A DNA stretch of 64,000 nucleotides. It comes from Heligmosomoides polygyrus polygyrus. Lineage: Eukaryota; Nematoda; Chromadorea; Rhabditida; Heligmosomidae. Positions 1 to 11,144 of the stretch are shown one piece after another. The stretch is taken from contig OX377202.1 of assembly GCA_947396885.1 (NCBI GenBank), positions 23,622,001-23,686,000 of the forward strand, in the 5' to 3' direction. Within the stretch, counting starts at the first letter, position 1. Each line of letters begins with the position of its first letter. The position numbers and the translations under genes were made by a program. The notes beneath the pieces were generated by a model, which searched no databases, was not told the DNA's origin, and saw only the letters and a program-made list of their open reading frames with translations.

Positions 1-358
1 GAGTACAATATTCTTGTCGTAAGATCCGCGGAGTGAGTAAAACAAACATGATCACTTATCGTTAGATGACACTCTATTCCTGAACCGTTTATTTCAAAAA
101 ACGCGACATAAAAAAGTCGCAACAACTATTTAAGTACGAGATTTCAATGAACACATTTTTAAGAGCAGAGATCAATGTAATCGTCAATACGAATAACAAT
201 GGCATAACGGTTTCAAAGGATGATCAACAACACAATCAGCCTGATGGCCGTACTGATTTAGTCGATTGAGCCCCGAGTACAGCAGCAATCCTGAATCGGT
301 TGGCCGAACGTGCGCCTGGAAAAATAGACCAGACTTATATTTTCTTCGATGGTTTCAA

Positions 359-577
359 AACCTCTCAGGGTACATGTCGCGTAGGTGAGGCATTGGTAGG
401 TGGGAGCACGCCAGTCAATGATAAACAAACACAGCCCAGACCGAACACATGGCAGCCCATCAGGGTACCAATTGTGCATGCCCTCTCTGAATGTCATGCC
501 CATTCAATGCGGTCTGATTGGTTTAGGCGTTCCCACTTACCAATGCTGCTCACCTACGCGACATATACCCCTCTCAG
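359..577. repeat. Foldback MITE (family B), copy 1
   Basis: Two arms of about 55-65 bp face each other. The left arm runs from about 361 and the reverse complement of the right arm starts at about 577. Both contain CATGTCGCGTAGGTGAG-like sequence with a few mismatches. The centre shares CCAATCAGACCGCAT with the block near 20670, so this is a dispersed family. No transposase coding is visible, and I could not define a target-site duplication. Confidence 0.6.
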
Positions 578-1149
578 TAAATTAATATTTAACCAATGGG
601 TTAAGATGTTGCTAAGTAATGACATTTGGTGAAGATCGCCTTCAAAACCATGTATCGATACGGAAGGAAGGTCAGCCAGGCTCACCCAGGAATCGTTCAC
701 GCTATTCTCTTCTTCGTTGCACTTGAAGTATTGATTGTTGATTGTTCAAAGGATATACAAGTGTATCTTTGTTGACTCTATGAAATAAATTTCATACGTT
801 TCTGCAATTCGTCAACATGCCAGCTGACCAGTGGTATTTGCCTCAATTAATAAAGTGATTGTCCTTCTACCACTCAAAATGTCATTTCGAAGTTATGCTA
901 CAGCAACTTAGAAAGGAATTGTGATTGCGGTTTTGCAAAACTTCCTCGTGGCATTTTCAGTAAGGATGGGATTTTCGGATAAGTCTTAAGCTCCACTTGC
1001 TAAGAATAAGAATGCCTTGGAGGGAGTTTGCATGCGCATATGGCCTGCTCAATGACATGCGCTGCTGAGCTTATGAACAAATCAGTGCCTAATCCTTCTC
1101 AAACTAGCCTAATACCGAATCACCGTCCTAGAGGACTGAAAAGTTCGTT

Positions 1150-1415
1150 TGCTTGGGCTGGAAATCTAAACCGAAATCCTTGAATCGGATGTACGCACGA
1201 CAGCCGGCAGTTCCTCCAATTAAGCTGTCATGTACTCCACGTTTTCAGCGTGCGTTTTAAAAAAGTTTCAATTAAACATACTTTTAAAGGCGCCGGTTGT
1301 CGTCGGCACCCCGAATCGAGATTCTCGGTTCGAGTCAACCGCTCAAGCCACTCAAACCTTCTATCCCTCCGTAACTGTTGAATTGCTACCGGGCTTGTGC
1401 AGAGAAGAAACCAAA
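1150..1415. repeat. Two fragments of SINE family S, opposite orientation
   Basis: Bases around 1150-1225 match the antisense tRNA-like head of SINE family S (ATCGGATGTACGCACGACAG, then GCCGGCAGTTCCTCC). Bases around 1285-1415 match the sense strand of the same family (GGTTCGAGTC box B-like segment, then CAAACCTTCTATCCCTCCG). The two pieces are diverged and lie back to back. Open frames here are incidental. Confidence 0.5.
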
Positions 1416-1806
1416 AGAACACTGAACTTTTCATCGTCTAGCCACTCCAAATCATTACTATTTATATAGACCATGTACGCATTCGAACTGTCACGTCGAC
1501 ATATCGTGGAAGAGGTATATATGCGGCATCACGGAAATGGATTGACTAACTCTGCAGTTTATCCCTTTAAACTTCGCCGTTCTTAAATTAATTCAAAGTC
1601 GATCCGTTCTGCAAACATCGTCGACTTGACTTCTCGTATTGTTCATCGTGTTACATTTGGATTGTAGTATATAACAAGAGTATTACCCCTTGTTCAGTAT
1701 TACGTTCTCAGCATTAGCATAGCTATGCAATGATTAGGAATGGGAAATGTGTTGTTCATCTATTAGAAGTCCAACCAGTCCATCACATATGGTTAGAAAA
1801 CCTAAA

Positions 1807-2193
1807 GGCCTCTGCACACTTTTGCGGCAAGCAGCGGGCACAAAACACTTTCCGGGCTACAAAACTCTTGAAACACACCGCTCACGCACACTTGTCTTGC
1901 TAGCGGAAAGCGTCGGCGACAAGCGGCAGGTGTACTGTTCTCTTTCTTGTCGGGACCTACTGCTGCTAATCGCTTTCCCTCCTTCTTTCTGCGCTGTAGT
2001 CGATCCGGCGGCAAATGAGACGTGTCGGCAGTAATGATGTGAATCATTATTGCCGCCGCCGTCGCCCAACATCTGCCGCAAGAATGCAAACGAGGCAGAG
2101 CACCACTCGCCGCCGTTTGCCGGCGGCAAGCTTTGTGTACCTGCCATATAGTTTAGGATAGGGCCTCCGCTTTGCCGCAAGTGTGCGGAGGTC
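1807..2193. mobile_element. MITE with GGCCTC..GCACACTT terminal inverted repeats
   Basis: The left end reads GGCCTCTGCACACTTTTGCG. The reverse complement of the right end reads AAGACCTCCGCACACTTGCG, so the ends form inverted repeats of roughly 25 bp. The interior is GC-rich with further small inverted repeats and no recognisable protein. The length of about 387 bp and lack of coding fit a non-autonomous DNA transposon. The flanks (CTAAA and TTAAG) only hint at a short TAA-type target duplication, so the superfamily is not assigned. Confidence 0.6.
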
Positions 2194-2199
2194 TTAAGC

Positions 2200-2870
2200 T
2201 GCATGCCGTTGTGTATGATTAGCTCTATTAATTACCGAAAATAGTCCGTTGGAAGGTTTGACGTAGACAGCGACCTCATAGAGCGTGACATTGCCGTCTT
2301 TCATCTCTGCGCCACTGTGTATCTAAAATACTAGATTATTAGAAGACGATGCTTGTTTCATGGCATACCTCTTTGAACCATTGTAACTAAATGCTTTATA
2401 ATTAATTTCTAGACATGAGGAAAAGTGTCCTGTTTTTAAAAGGACTCCACAATTGAAGCGGGGAAAGTTTAGGAGACTCGGAACTAGAAATACGGTACCG
2501 GACATGTCCTTTGGTCATTGTTCGAAATAACGCGCAGGCCAACTTGCGCAGCTTTTAAGCGTTCTAAAACGGCCTTTTCAAATAACTTTTTTAAATTCGA
2601 AGACTTTAGAAAAACGCATATGCGAGCTCAGCAGCTTGAGTTCCATTGTTTATTAGACGTGTCGATGTGCACTGACGGGAGCCCATCCACAATTTTCTGC
2701 CTTCACTACTTGACTTTCTTGTTTTCGTGCTTTTCTTTCTTTTACCTTTTGAGAGCTCAATTATATTAGTGTTTTGTAGGCTTCTCCTTCTCCTCTGCAC
2801 CGCTTTATGTGAATTGGCAAGATAAACAAATGAGTAACATGGAGTCATCACCGTAAAAACAATTTTGCTC
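2200..2870. other. No gene recognised
   Basis: I see AT-rich sequence with short open frames of no recognisable family, no splice-bounded coding exon, and no repeat shared with the rest of the window. Confidence 0.4.
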
Positions 2871-2878
2871 AATCTTAG

Positions 2879-2907
2879 AAATTCATGCTCCAGAAGAGCA
2901 TGAATTT
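2879..2907. repeat. Perfect 12-bp palindromic hairpin
   Basis: AAATTCATGCTC and GAGCATGAATTT are perfect reverse complements separated by CAGAA. A partial third copy (GCTCCAGGAGAACATGAATTT) follows immediately. No function is implied. It may be part of a small foldback repeat. Confidence 0.6.
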
Positions 2908-3108
2908 GCTCCAGGAGAACATGAATTTCCGACTATTACATCAGCGGACCGAATTCTAACCACCCTCCAAGACAAGGCGTCAAGCACCTGCTATGTTGCT
3001 GTTTGCTTGTCGATTACAAAATAGTCGAATGAGAAACAGATAAATGGATCGCCTCAAGCTAAGACTACATACATATGCACATTACTCTTACGGGCGCTTA
3101 GGCCTGAG

Positions 3109-3252
3109 TTATACTCCCGCGGGAGCATCCGCGGAAGGACGGGAATCGCGCCGAGACTCCTCATTTGGCCAATCGCCGCGCCTCGCCACGCCCGCCTCTG
3201 CCGTGCACCATTGGTCCGCGGACGTTCCGCGGATGCTCTCGCGGGAGTATAA
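3109..3252. repeat. GC-rich foldback element with outward GGGAGTATAA ends
   Basis: The left end reads TTATACTCCCGCGGGAGCAT and the right end is its near-perfect reverse complement, giving arms of about 30 bp around a GC-rich core. The core carries GGCCAATC and ACCATTGGTCC, which are CCAAT-like on both strands. The end motif GGGAGTATAA recurs at 29630 and 56500. The element could be a MITE. Any promoter role is speculative. Confidence 0.6.
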
Positions 3253-3259
3253 CAGATGC

Positions 3260-5800
3260 CTTATTCTTAAATCTCCACTAATAATCAGCCTTGCTGTCTT
3301 TTTCGATGCTTGCGCTTAGCTCATCATCTGACGCATGCATGGCATACGATTATTATCAACAAATCATAGTATTTTGCTTAATTCTCATAACACTACAGCA
3401 AAAGATCTAGTGAGGCGTTTGCGAGTTTGCCAGTTACAAAAACAATCCCATGGATCAAAAACCATCGCAAGAAAACTATCGTATCATACAAAGAAACTAT
3501 CGTCCTGTCGCTACGAATCTTGCAGATGAAAAATCAGTATGATGATATGAGTCAGTACTGAGAATAAGCCACTCACAATAATGAGTAGAGGAGGCGGCCA
3601 ATGAATGACAAGAAGTACAAAGAGAATTAATGAAGGCGGAGATGACCTAAAGTCTGCGCTCCTACATAGCACTCGGATGCCACTTTGAAAGCCTCTCACT
3701 GGGATGCCACCTTGAAAGCGGTGTCGAGAATCACTACACATTTTTGAGTCATCCTATCAAGGAATAACATGCGGTTTCTGCGTCAGCTTATACTCACATA
3801 GAGAAAAGCTCATAATTGGTAAGCTTGGGTAACCGTAACAAAAAAAAAGTCAACTAGAGCCTAGTTTGCTGTCAACTGCTTGGCTACTTTGCATTACATT
3901 TTTCCTTTCTTCTACCGCGCAAGTAGGCCAAGAGAGGAGTACAAGTTAGGGACCACCCAGACTATAAATCCTGGAGGTGAACACAAAAGATGATTCATAT
4001 GCGATCAAATAAGAAACTCATCGCATGATATTATGTTGTAGGGAAAGTTCGTCGCCTTTCAATGTGTCGTACCTTTCCTCACACTGCGTCCCAGCAACTT
4101 TTCTTTTCATATAAAATATAAATTTGAAGCATTAACGTTTTAAGACCCTTACGTGGGGGTCGAACCGGGCGCGTAATAGATAATACAAAGTTCTCGAGCC
4201 ACGAGAAGGCTCGATCCTCAAATTCACATGGCCTTCCGCGTTCATTAGCATCATACTTCTGGAAGGAGTTTCCTTACTTTACATTGATCTATGCATGACA
4301 AGGATCAATCAACTCGAAAATCCCGAACTGAATACGATCAAACCACGCGGCACACCACGCTTCTTACTTCAACTCTTCAGAAAAATTACTACAGATTTAA
4401 ACTTACCGCTCTATTCTCTCTCATGAATGAGTAGTTTTCAGAGGTGGCTTACTTTGCACCCATCTTTCCCACTCAGTATTTTCCATATGAAGCTCACTTT
4501 ATGTCTTACTTTCCTTTCTACACGCTGGGTTAATTACTCACTGGCACCCTCTTCCGTGCCATCTTTTTATGTTGACTTCGGTCTAAACAGCTTCACTGGC
4601 GCCCATCTCTGCGCGTTGGCTTCACCGACAGATCGGTGTTCCCTATACTAAGCTTCTAAACCTGCTAGGCTCTTTCTTTTCCACATTCGCACTCTAACCT
4701 ACTCATATGAGCGATGGTGCTAATGAATTTTCAACAGTGTGCGTAGTGTAAGAACTGAAAAAGCAATAAAAGATGTTCAAACGCTTACAGGTACGATTAA
4801 CGAAAAACTAGGCGATGGCAGAATATAGCATCTAATAGAGATAGATAAGATTTCGATCGAACAGACAACGCGAGTATGTGAAACATTGCAACAGATTAGG
4901 GCTATCGTGATAGTGTATAAGCAATTTAGCACAAAACTGTTTGAAGCGATTGAGAGCGAAGGCATAGAATGCCTAGAGGACCTGAACAACAGAAAGTAAT
5001 AGTCAATGTATGAGACATGTTTCAGACGAAAGTGCGAGACGTGACACGTAAAGTCATGTTGTTGTCGAGATTCGACAGCAGACGAGATGAGTGCAGCAAG
5101 CGATAGAAGAACAAAAATGGAAACCGACAGAGGTAATGGTAGACTACACTACATAACGTAATAAGAAAGGAGAATAGCACTTTTTACCAAAATGATGTAT
5201 GGACCAAAGTTGCGAGCGCAACGATGCCGCGAAATGGAGTAAGGAGCTATTGAGCAGTGATCGTGGATAATCGAACACGATTACAGTCGGTTTCCTTCTC
5301 AGTCGATAGTTGTGTAAAGACCATCTACTTTTTAATTCAGCTACCCAGCAGGTGAACACTGTTCAAAATTTTCTGAAAATTGTATTTTTTGAAGAAAAAT
5401 AAGGAATTAAAACTTGTGTCAAAAAAGAGGAAGGCCGCCATTTTTCAATGCCAAAAAAGGAGTTGCGCCACGTCCTCTTCCAACGTTCTGTTCCCATGGA
5501 GTTTGATACCTGTTAAGATACAAAAAAGCACTGTAAAGAATACATTACCTTACCTTGATGACTAATATAAGTGACATTCACACTATCAATCGATTAAAAG
5601 TTGAAGCGAAATTTTTGAGTGGATGGCGAGACTTAACCTTTTAATGCGTCATAATCTAGCTCGTTTACTGTGCTTTGAAGCAAATTTTATTTTGTGATGT
5701 TTTCCTAAATAAAAAAAGTTAAATATTGATAAAATACAAAAATAATCACAACTAAAAATAAAATAAAATTCGTAGTAGTTCTTGTTTGAACTCTGGGCGA
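3260..5800. other. No gene recognised
   Basis: This long stretch has scattered short open frames without family signatures. A direct repeat of GGATGCCACTTTGAAAGC-type sequence occurs at about 3675 and 3702. The rest is AT-rich intergenic or old repeat sequence that I cannot classify. No splice-consistent coding exons were found. Confidence 0.4.
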
Positions 5801-5821
5801 GGTTGGTAACAGCGTTTATTT

Positions 5822-5857
5822 GGCTTACGTTTCGGCGGGATCGCCTTCTTCAGAGCC
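5822..5857 (-). ncRNA. Hammerhead-ribozyme-like core of PLE-1
   Basis: On the minus strand the order is GGCU, then CUGAAGA, then AGGCG-AUCC-CGCC (stem II), then GAAAC, GUA and AGCC. GGCU and AGCC pair as stem I, and GGCG/CGCC pairs perfectly as stem II. CUGAAGA and GAAA are the two conserved catalytic boxes, and GUA is a permissible cleavage triplet. Stem III is reduced to AC/GU without a loop, so activity as a monomer is doubtful. Penelope-like elements are known to carry hammerhead motifs. No activity is claimed. Confidence 0.6.
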
Positions 5858-6040
5858 TGAAAGGAAACAAACCTAAGTGTGATCACTCGACCAAGGGTCT
5901 CCTCAACCCTACTGGATTTTGAGACCAATTAGACGTACACAAGATGAGAAAGAGACAGTAATCGACCTCACCTAATCGAGGAACGCCAGGTGATCAGGGC
6001 AGTAGTGGCCGTGAGGATACCAGCGAAGACCGTACCCTGA

Positions 6041-6483
6041 CTAGAATGCTAGCCGGAGGTATGGCCTGAGCTCCCGGGTTATATATAGGCACTCCCCCTT
6101 CCGGTTGATTTTTGGGTCAGTAGCCTGTATCCAAAATGCCTCAAGGGCCTTCCGCGCCGACGTTTGGGGCTCACGCGCTAGAATTTTGAATGTGACCCCG
6201 AAGTCCTCTCCGTGGTGGGCGTTGACCCTGTGGCCACCCAGTGCAGTGGAAACCCGCGACCTTTGTTTGCCCTCCAAGTGTTCCTTGGCGCGCACATGGA
6301 GTGGACGAGAAGTTTCGCCGATATAATTCTCACCGCAACTGTGACAGGTGATCCTGTAAACTGTTCCAGAAACGGCGCAATCTCCCTCCCTGCCAGCCGG
6401 ACAGACCACACAGTTAGGAGTGACACAAAGGCGGTCGTACATACGGTTTCTTACCAGCCGGTGTTTAAGGCTACTGGGGGGTA
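6041..6483 (-). CDS. Penelope-like element GIY-YIG endonuclease domain (partial)
   Basis: This is the C-terminal endonuclease of a Penelope-like retroelement, which nicks target DNA to prime reverse transcription. Reading from 6483, the frame has the linker ending in RNRMYDRLC, the cysteine pattern TPNCVVCP, then GTVYRITCHSCGENYIGETS, in which VYRITC and YIGETSR are the GIY-YIG core tyrosines and the catalytic arginine. The following helix has EHL. Downstream, ALEAFWIQATDPKINRK supplies the conserved glutamate and the N-I-N-R-K block. The first Met of the open frame is at 6442, but it is internal to the original polyprotein, so there is no genuine start. The frame ends at the natural stop at 6041. 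The second copy at 21.8-23.4 kb has the same order of motifs. Confidence 0.85.
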
Positions 6484-6633
6484 ATTCTGTAAGAACTACC
6501 GACTCATCTAATCGTCAATGTGTTAAATCGCTAGCGATGTTGACGGATTTGACGGGAAAAAGGATAAAAGTGTAGCATAATTTTGTGTATTTTTGGAAAA
6601 CTTGGAGACCAAGCTAACCTTGCATGTATTATT

Positions 6634-7919
6634 TTAGGTCGTTACCTAAGTTCTGTCGTTTTTTTTTGCTACCGTGGCTTCAAATGTTGTAAACTCGGAT
6701 ATGCTTTGTAGTTTTGGTGTGGTGTTATATATTTTCTGAAAGCGCATTTTCTCCCCTATTCACAGCCACTTCTGTTTTGGTTTCAAATATGTTACGTGGA
6801 CTCTTTCAGGGCTTGGTAAAAGACATGGACAAGATGTAACTTCGCGCCATTTTTTGTTCCAGTTCAAACTAGGACGTAAAGCAGCAGAAACAGCTTAAGA
6901 CATCAACACCACATTTGAGCCGGAGACTGCTTGCGTACGCACGGTGTAACGGTAGTTCAGCAGATTCCGAAATGGAAATGAGAAACTCGAAGATGAGCAA
7001 CGCAGGTGGCGGCCTTCGGAAATCGACAACGACCAGTTGAAGACGATAGTTGAAGCGAAGCGAAGCAACTCTTCCAGAGCTGGCTTCTGAATTAGGAGTA
7101 TCAGTTAAATCAGTTTGCATCCATATGCAGAAGATCGGAAAGAGAAAGAAGTTGGACAAGTGGGTGCCGCACGATTTAACTGAGAGTTAGAAGGCTCGCC
7201 GTTTGCAGGTATCGTCAGCGCTCCTTCTACGCAACAAAAACGACCCGTTTCTGGAGCAAATTGTAACATGTGACAAAAAATGAATCGCATACGGCAATTG
7301 ACAACAAAGTGCTCAATGGTTAGATATAGACGATGCACCTGAACACTGTCCAAAGCCGAGTATGCATCAAGAGAAGGTCATGGTGACGGTTTGGTGGTGT
7401 GCCACCGGTTTAATCCACTATGGCGTTCTCAAACATGGTGAAACAATCACGGCGGAAAAGTACTGTCAGCAGCTGGACGAGATGCACCAGAAGCTCCAGC
7501 AAATGTATCCAGCGCTGATCAACAGAAGGGGACCGATACTTTTGCACGACAACGCTAGGCCGCACATATCGATTATCACCAGTCAGGCAGAAGCTCCATT
7601 CTTTGGGATACGAAACACTGGACCATCCACAGTGTTCGCCCAACCCATCGCCTACAGAACCACTTTTCAAACATCTCGACGGCTTCCTTCGCGGAAAATA
7701 CTTCAGGAAGAGTCATGATGCAGAATCCGCTCAGAAGAATTCATCACTTCTAGATCTCCGGAGTTCTATGCTACTGGAATAAGTAAACTGATATCTCGTT
7801 GGCAAAGATGTGTAGATTGCAATGGTTCTTAATTCGACTGATAAAATTATGTTTGAGCTGAGATATTAACACTTAAAGCTGAAGGTCAAAAAACGACAGA
7901 ACTTTGATAACGACTTAAT
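6634..7919 (+). mobile_element. Full-length mariner transposon, inactive (mariner-1)
   Basis: The inverted ends are TTAGGTCGTTACCTAAGTTC at the left and, reverse-complemented from the right, TTAAGTCGTTATCAAAGTTC. Both continue as TGTCGTTTTTT. The length of 1.29 kb is the usual size of a mariner. The interior is a decayed mariner transposase on the plus strand. TA-rich flanks fit the TA target of the superfamily. Confidence 0.85.
6862..7830 (+). pseudogene. mariner transposase pseudogene
   Basis: The cut-and-paste DDE/D transposase is recognisable across three frames with several stops and frameshifts. The N-terminal helix-turn-helix part is seen as RFRNGNENLEDEQRRWRPSE. The central SALLLRNKNDPFLEQIVTCD precedes the first catalytic Asp, where the usual DEKW is DKK. 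The best-preserved open part (7362-7718) holds VTVWWCATGLIHYGVLK and LLHDNARPH with the second Asp. The third catalytic motif reads PQCSPNPSPTE, with Asn where the YSPDLSP Asp should be. The C-terminal EFYATG-like and ISRWQRCVDC-like segments follow in another frame. Loss of key residues plus stops makes it non-functional. Confidence 0.85.
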
Positions 7920-8129
7920 AGTATACAGCTCACTGGAGTATATGCTCTTGGGTAACCTCACACAGAACACTTTCACTTGCGGAATACGCTACAAAAGGTA
8001 GATTCGAAAAAAGCGTACGAATCAGTGAAGTAGCTGGTTCTTATTTCGACTAATAAAGTTATGTTATGCCCGATTCATCAACGACTTTCGACAGAACAAG
8101 CCAAATCCATGTGGTCTATTAATAAAAAC

Positions 8130-9760
8130 AAGTCAAAAGCGAAATGTCATAGTTGGACATAGAGATCAATTGGATAAATGGAAAGAACGATCAGAATGGA
8201 TTTCGACCGGTTAGAGAGAACGACTGCAGATAAGAATGGTGCGGTAGAGCGAAATTCTAGGAGATAACATTGCAGTAAATGGGCCCGATTCATCAACGAC
8301 TTACAGCAATTTGACAGAAAATACAGCCGAAATCCCTGATAGCGCGGCGAAATGTTTCACCATATCGCTTGATAAGCCGCGTTAATTGGAATTTCGGCTG
8401 TATTTTCTCTGTCAAATTGCTGTAAATTTTTGATGAATCCGACCCCAGAACGCCCAGTTTCCGAAAGGTAGGTGGTAGCCGCAGTCAAAGACTGGTGATG
8501 TTAGAGAAAATAAAACACGTTTGCGGAAGTAATGTGCAAAAAGTGAAACTGCGATGTATTCGGACACATTAGCAATGACTGCCCAGTTAAGGAAACGTTG
8601 GTTAATCGAATCGGTAAGCAGCATGAACTAGGTTATGAACGTGATAGAATTCCAAAAGTAGGAATGCGCAGAACCTTGAGTTGAAATGTGACGAAAAAGT
8701 GATCTTAGAGACGCATCTCGTTAGGAAGACTATGATACTGTGGACAAAATTAGTCGATACTCGAATTCTGACAATTCTTGATTCAAGCTCTACTGTAAGT
8801 ACCATACCGGTAAAAATTAAAGCTCACGATTAGAAAACTGAGTTCGATGTAGACAGCTTAGAGGTACTGACTATGGAATCAATGGTACTGGTACATGACG
8901 CCTCAGTTAACCAAATGGCCTCCTAGGGAGCTGTCAAGGTAGTGTTAAAGCTGGACGGTGGTGGAAAGGCGAAAGCAGAATTCCGAATTTCGGACGGGAA
9001 GGGGAGGAGATGCTATGGGGAACAAACACGATGGATAAGCTTGGCGTTCAAGCATCTCTAATGCCAGAAAAGAACAATAAGACAGGAGAAAACCGCTGAA
9101 AAGGTAGATAGGGACAACTAGACAAATCTACATCCCACACGGTAAAGCTTGATATTAGGAGGTAGAAGGGAAGGAGCTTGTAGGGTTTGGCCGAGTAGGA
9201 ACGGAATGATAGCTGGATTATTCAAAATTCGAAAACAGAAAATAGAAGTACCTTTGATAGAGGGCGGTAACCAGGCAGCAATAATGAGAGAAGGCAAGGA
9301 ATTTAGACAACGAGGATCGGAGAAGTAGAGAGAGCAATGGAAGACCTGATTCCCCTAAGGACTGACGGTGGAACGGTAGATACTAGCAAAGCAGGTTATT
9401 TACATTTACATGCAAGTGAGAGAAAGAGCTCCGGAGTGGAAGATTTGAAAGAGAACATTAAAACCGTTCTAAATGATTTCCCTAACGCATTTTCAGTGTG
9501 CGATAGAGCGCTAACGGGAACATCTAGTGTACAAGTGGATATCGCTACGGGAGAACATAAGCTGTCAAAATGAAGGCGACACCAGTTCCGCTAAGTACGG
9601 AGCGTGTTGAAAGAATTGCTAGCCAACCTGGAGAGCACAGGTATAGATATGACACCGAATATAAAATTTTGGCTACCTGTCTGGACGAAAAGACTTCTCG
9701 GAAGGTGCCGCGATTGGCGTATGAGAAGTGGCTCGATTGGACCGAATTCGTGTGAGTCAC
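8130..9760 (+). pseudogene. Old gypsy-type LTR retrotransposon remnant (gag end, protease, start of RT)
   Basis: Fragments appear in gag-pol order but in different frames. A zinc-knuckle-like segment CDVFGHISNDC followed by PVKE lies at about 8550, with a stop where its first cysteine would be. A protease-like ILTILDSSSTVSTIP lies at about 8770. Protease-RT linker sequence leads to NDFPNAFSVCDRALTG and MKATPVPLSTERVE at 9337-9610, which resemble the region just before gypsy reverse transcriptase. No RT catalytic block or LTRs were found. It is more decayed than the LTR element that follows, and a MITE (8281-8446) has inserted into or beside its gag end. Confidence 0.55.
8281..8446. mobile_element. 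MITE family A, copy 1
   Basis: The ends are inverted: left GGGCCCGATTCATCAACGAC and, reverse-complemented from the right, GGGGTCGGATTCATCAAAAA. Both arms continue inward with TTACAGCAATTTGACAGA and AAATACAGCCGAAAT. It is about 166 bp long and non-coding. The second copy at 41203-41378 has the same arm order. A partial arm (CCCGATTCATCAACGACTTT) also occurs at about 8070. Confidence 0.75.
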
Positions 9761-10800
9761 GGAAGAAATAAAAAAGCATGAGAAAATCTGGGAGTATAAC
9801 TCGAAGTTACGGCTTTCAAGGATCTAAAAAGAAATTGAAGGAAGAGGGAAGGGCGAAAAGGGCTACCGTGAAGGGACCGCGACATTTTCTGCAGCGTCTT
9901 GCAAAGAATGGTCCACAATGAGGAATTGCCACAAGATTCGCCGCGAACATCAAACAGCTGCGTGACATATTGGATGAGTAGAAGGTGTACCCAACGAACG
10001 GACTATTGCGAAGCGTGCCGGAGCAGGGCAGTATTTTAAATTTGCGAATTCAATGTTTGAGAACTGACAAGTATTCTGCGAACTGGTGGCTCCGTAGTCG
10101 GCATGGCATTTTACGGCACGATTGCATCGTGGGATGTTTCGAAATATTGTACGAGTCTTTAAGAAAAAGGACACCTGATTTGCTGACTGTCGCTAGCAGT
10201 AATGAGGCAACTGCAAGGACAGTAGCTCCAGATGGGGCAGCATGTGGTGCAATACAGCGAGAGGTCGTCCAGTCGAGGCGCGATCTGGGCGGCAGCCTGG
10301 CAGGTATTCAAAACTGCAGACCGTCAGAGCCCTGGTCATCGTGCGTCATCAGCCTACGTCGTCGTCTCCCTCGGTTCGCCGTCTCCGGAGTGTGCTTCGC
10401 CCGATATTTACTTCTGATTTTATCATGCTTTCTTCATCTCATCTACATATATTGATCTCCGCGTGTTCTATACATAAATATTTTTAACAAACAGTCGTAG
10501 TGCACGAGACCGGTCTCCGCTTGGGTACCACGTACTCGGTAACTAGTTTGCTATAAGCACCTGGTACGACCCATAAATGAACTAATTTGCTAGATTACTA
10601 GTTTAGGTATCAATTAATATTTATACTTTTTTCGAATCTTCCCATCCTTCTAACCATTTTATTGAGTTTGTACCTAACAAATGTTGGTGTATAATTAATC
10701 AATTATTTAATTATAATTATAAGTACGTGCGTATAAGAGCAGGCTGTACCCTTGAAAAGTAAGAGAATTAAATCAGCTGCACAATTTTATTATTACCAAG
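9761..10800. other. No gene recognised
   Basis: Open frames at 9985-10455 show no family signature. Sequence from about 10450 is AT-rich. It may include more of the decayed gypsy element to the left, but I see no RT, integrase or LTR motif. Confidence 0.35.
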
Positions 10801-10805
10801 AGCAG

Positions 10806-11144
10806 TGTGGGGAGGTAAAGTGTGGACAAAGGACAACATTGCTCAAATTGCGATATAAAGATGTTTCCAGGTAAAGTACGCAAATCTGCTCCAATCGAGT
10901 CCGCAATTCGCTCTCTGCATGCTTTGGAGCCAACTTGGAAGCTGGCGGGTTCCGTTTGACCATTTTATTTTTAGTTCAGTTGTTCTGCCTGTGTCCACCT
11001 GAGTGGTGGTTTTTTCTCTTTGCTTGCTATCGTTTGCCGTCGTTCGACGAAGTCTCTCTCACTCGTCATGTTTAACTTCGAGGATTAATCCGCCGTAGGT
11101 TGGATTGTCAATCAATACTTACAACAGGCTTTTGGTCTTGCACA
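10806..11144 (+). repeat. 5' LTR
   Basis: It begins TGTGGGGAGG and ends TTGCACA. It shares with the 3' LTR the blocks GCTCAAATTGCG, TATAAAGATGTTT, GTAAAGTACGCAA and CACCTGAGTGGTGGTTTTTT in the same order. GATATAAAGATG may be the TATA element of the U3 region. Confidence 0.8.

Larger units (their letters stand above)
5800..6483 (-). mobile_element. Penelope-like element, 5'-truncated 3' end (PLE-1)
   Basis: The minus strand carries the C-terminal GIY-YIG part of a Penelope-like retroelement, followed about 180 bp after the stop codon by a hammerhead-ribozyme-like core. The reverse transcriptase domain is absent: recognisable sequence begins abruptly at about 6483 in the linker just before the GIY-YIG domain. 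The remaining frame is open, so this copy is fairly young but 5' truncated, the usual outcome of target-primed reverse transcription. No target-site duplication was identified. Confidence 0.85.

Noticed and set aside
2518..2872. Open frames on both strands near 2.5-2.9 kb as host exons
   Set aside because: Overlapping frames on both strands with low-complexity Phe/Ser or Lys/Arg runs, and no splice-consistent partner exon.
3431..3460. Possible last DUF229 exon (minus-strand CFC-like triplet at about 3440)
   Set aside because: The surrounding residues do not match the family, the phase and acceptor are not supported, and the distance is more than 11 kb across an LTR element.
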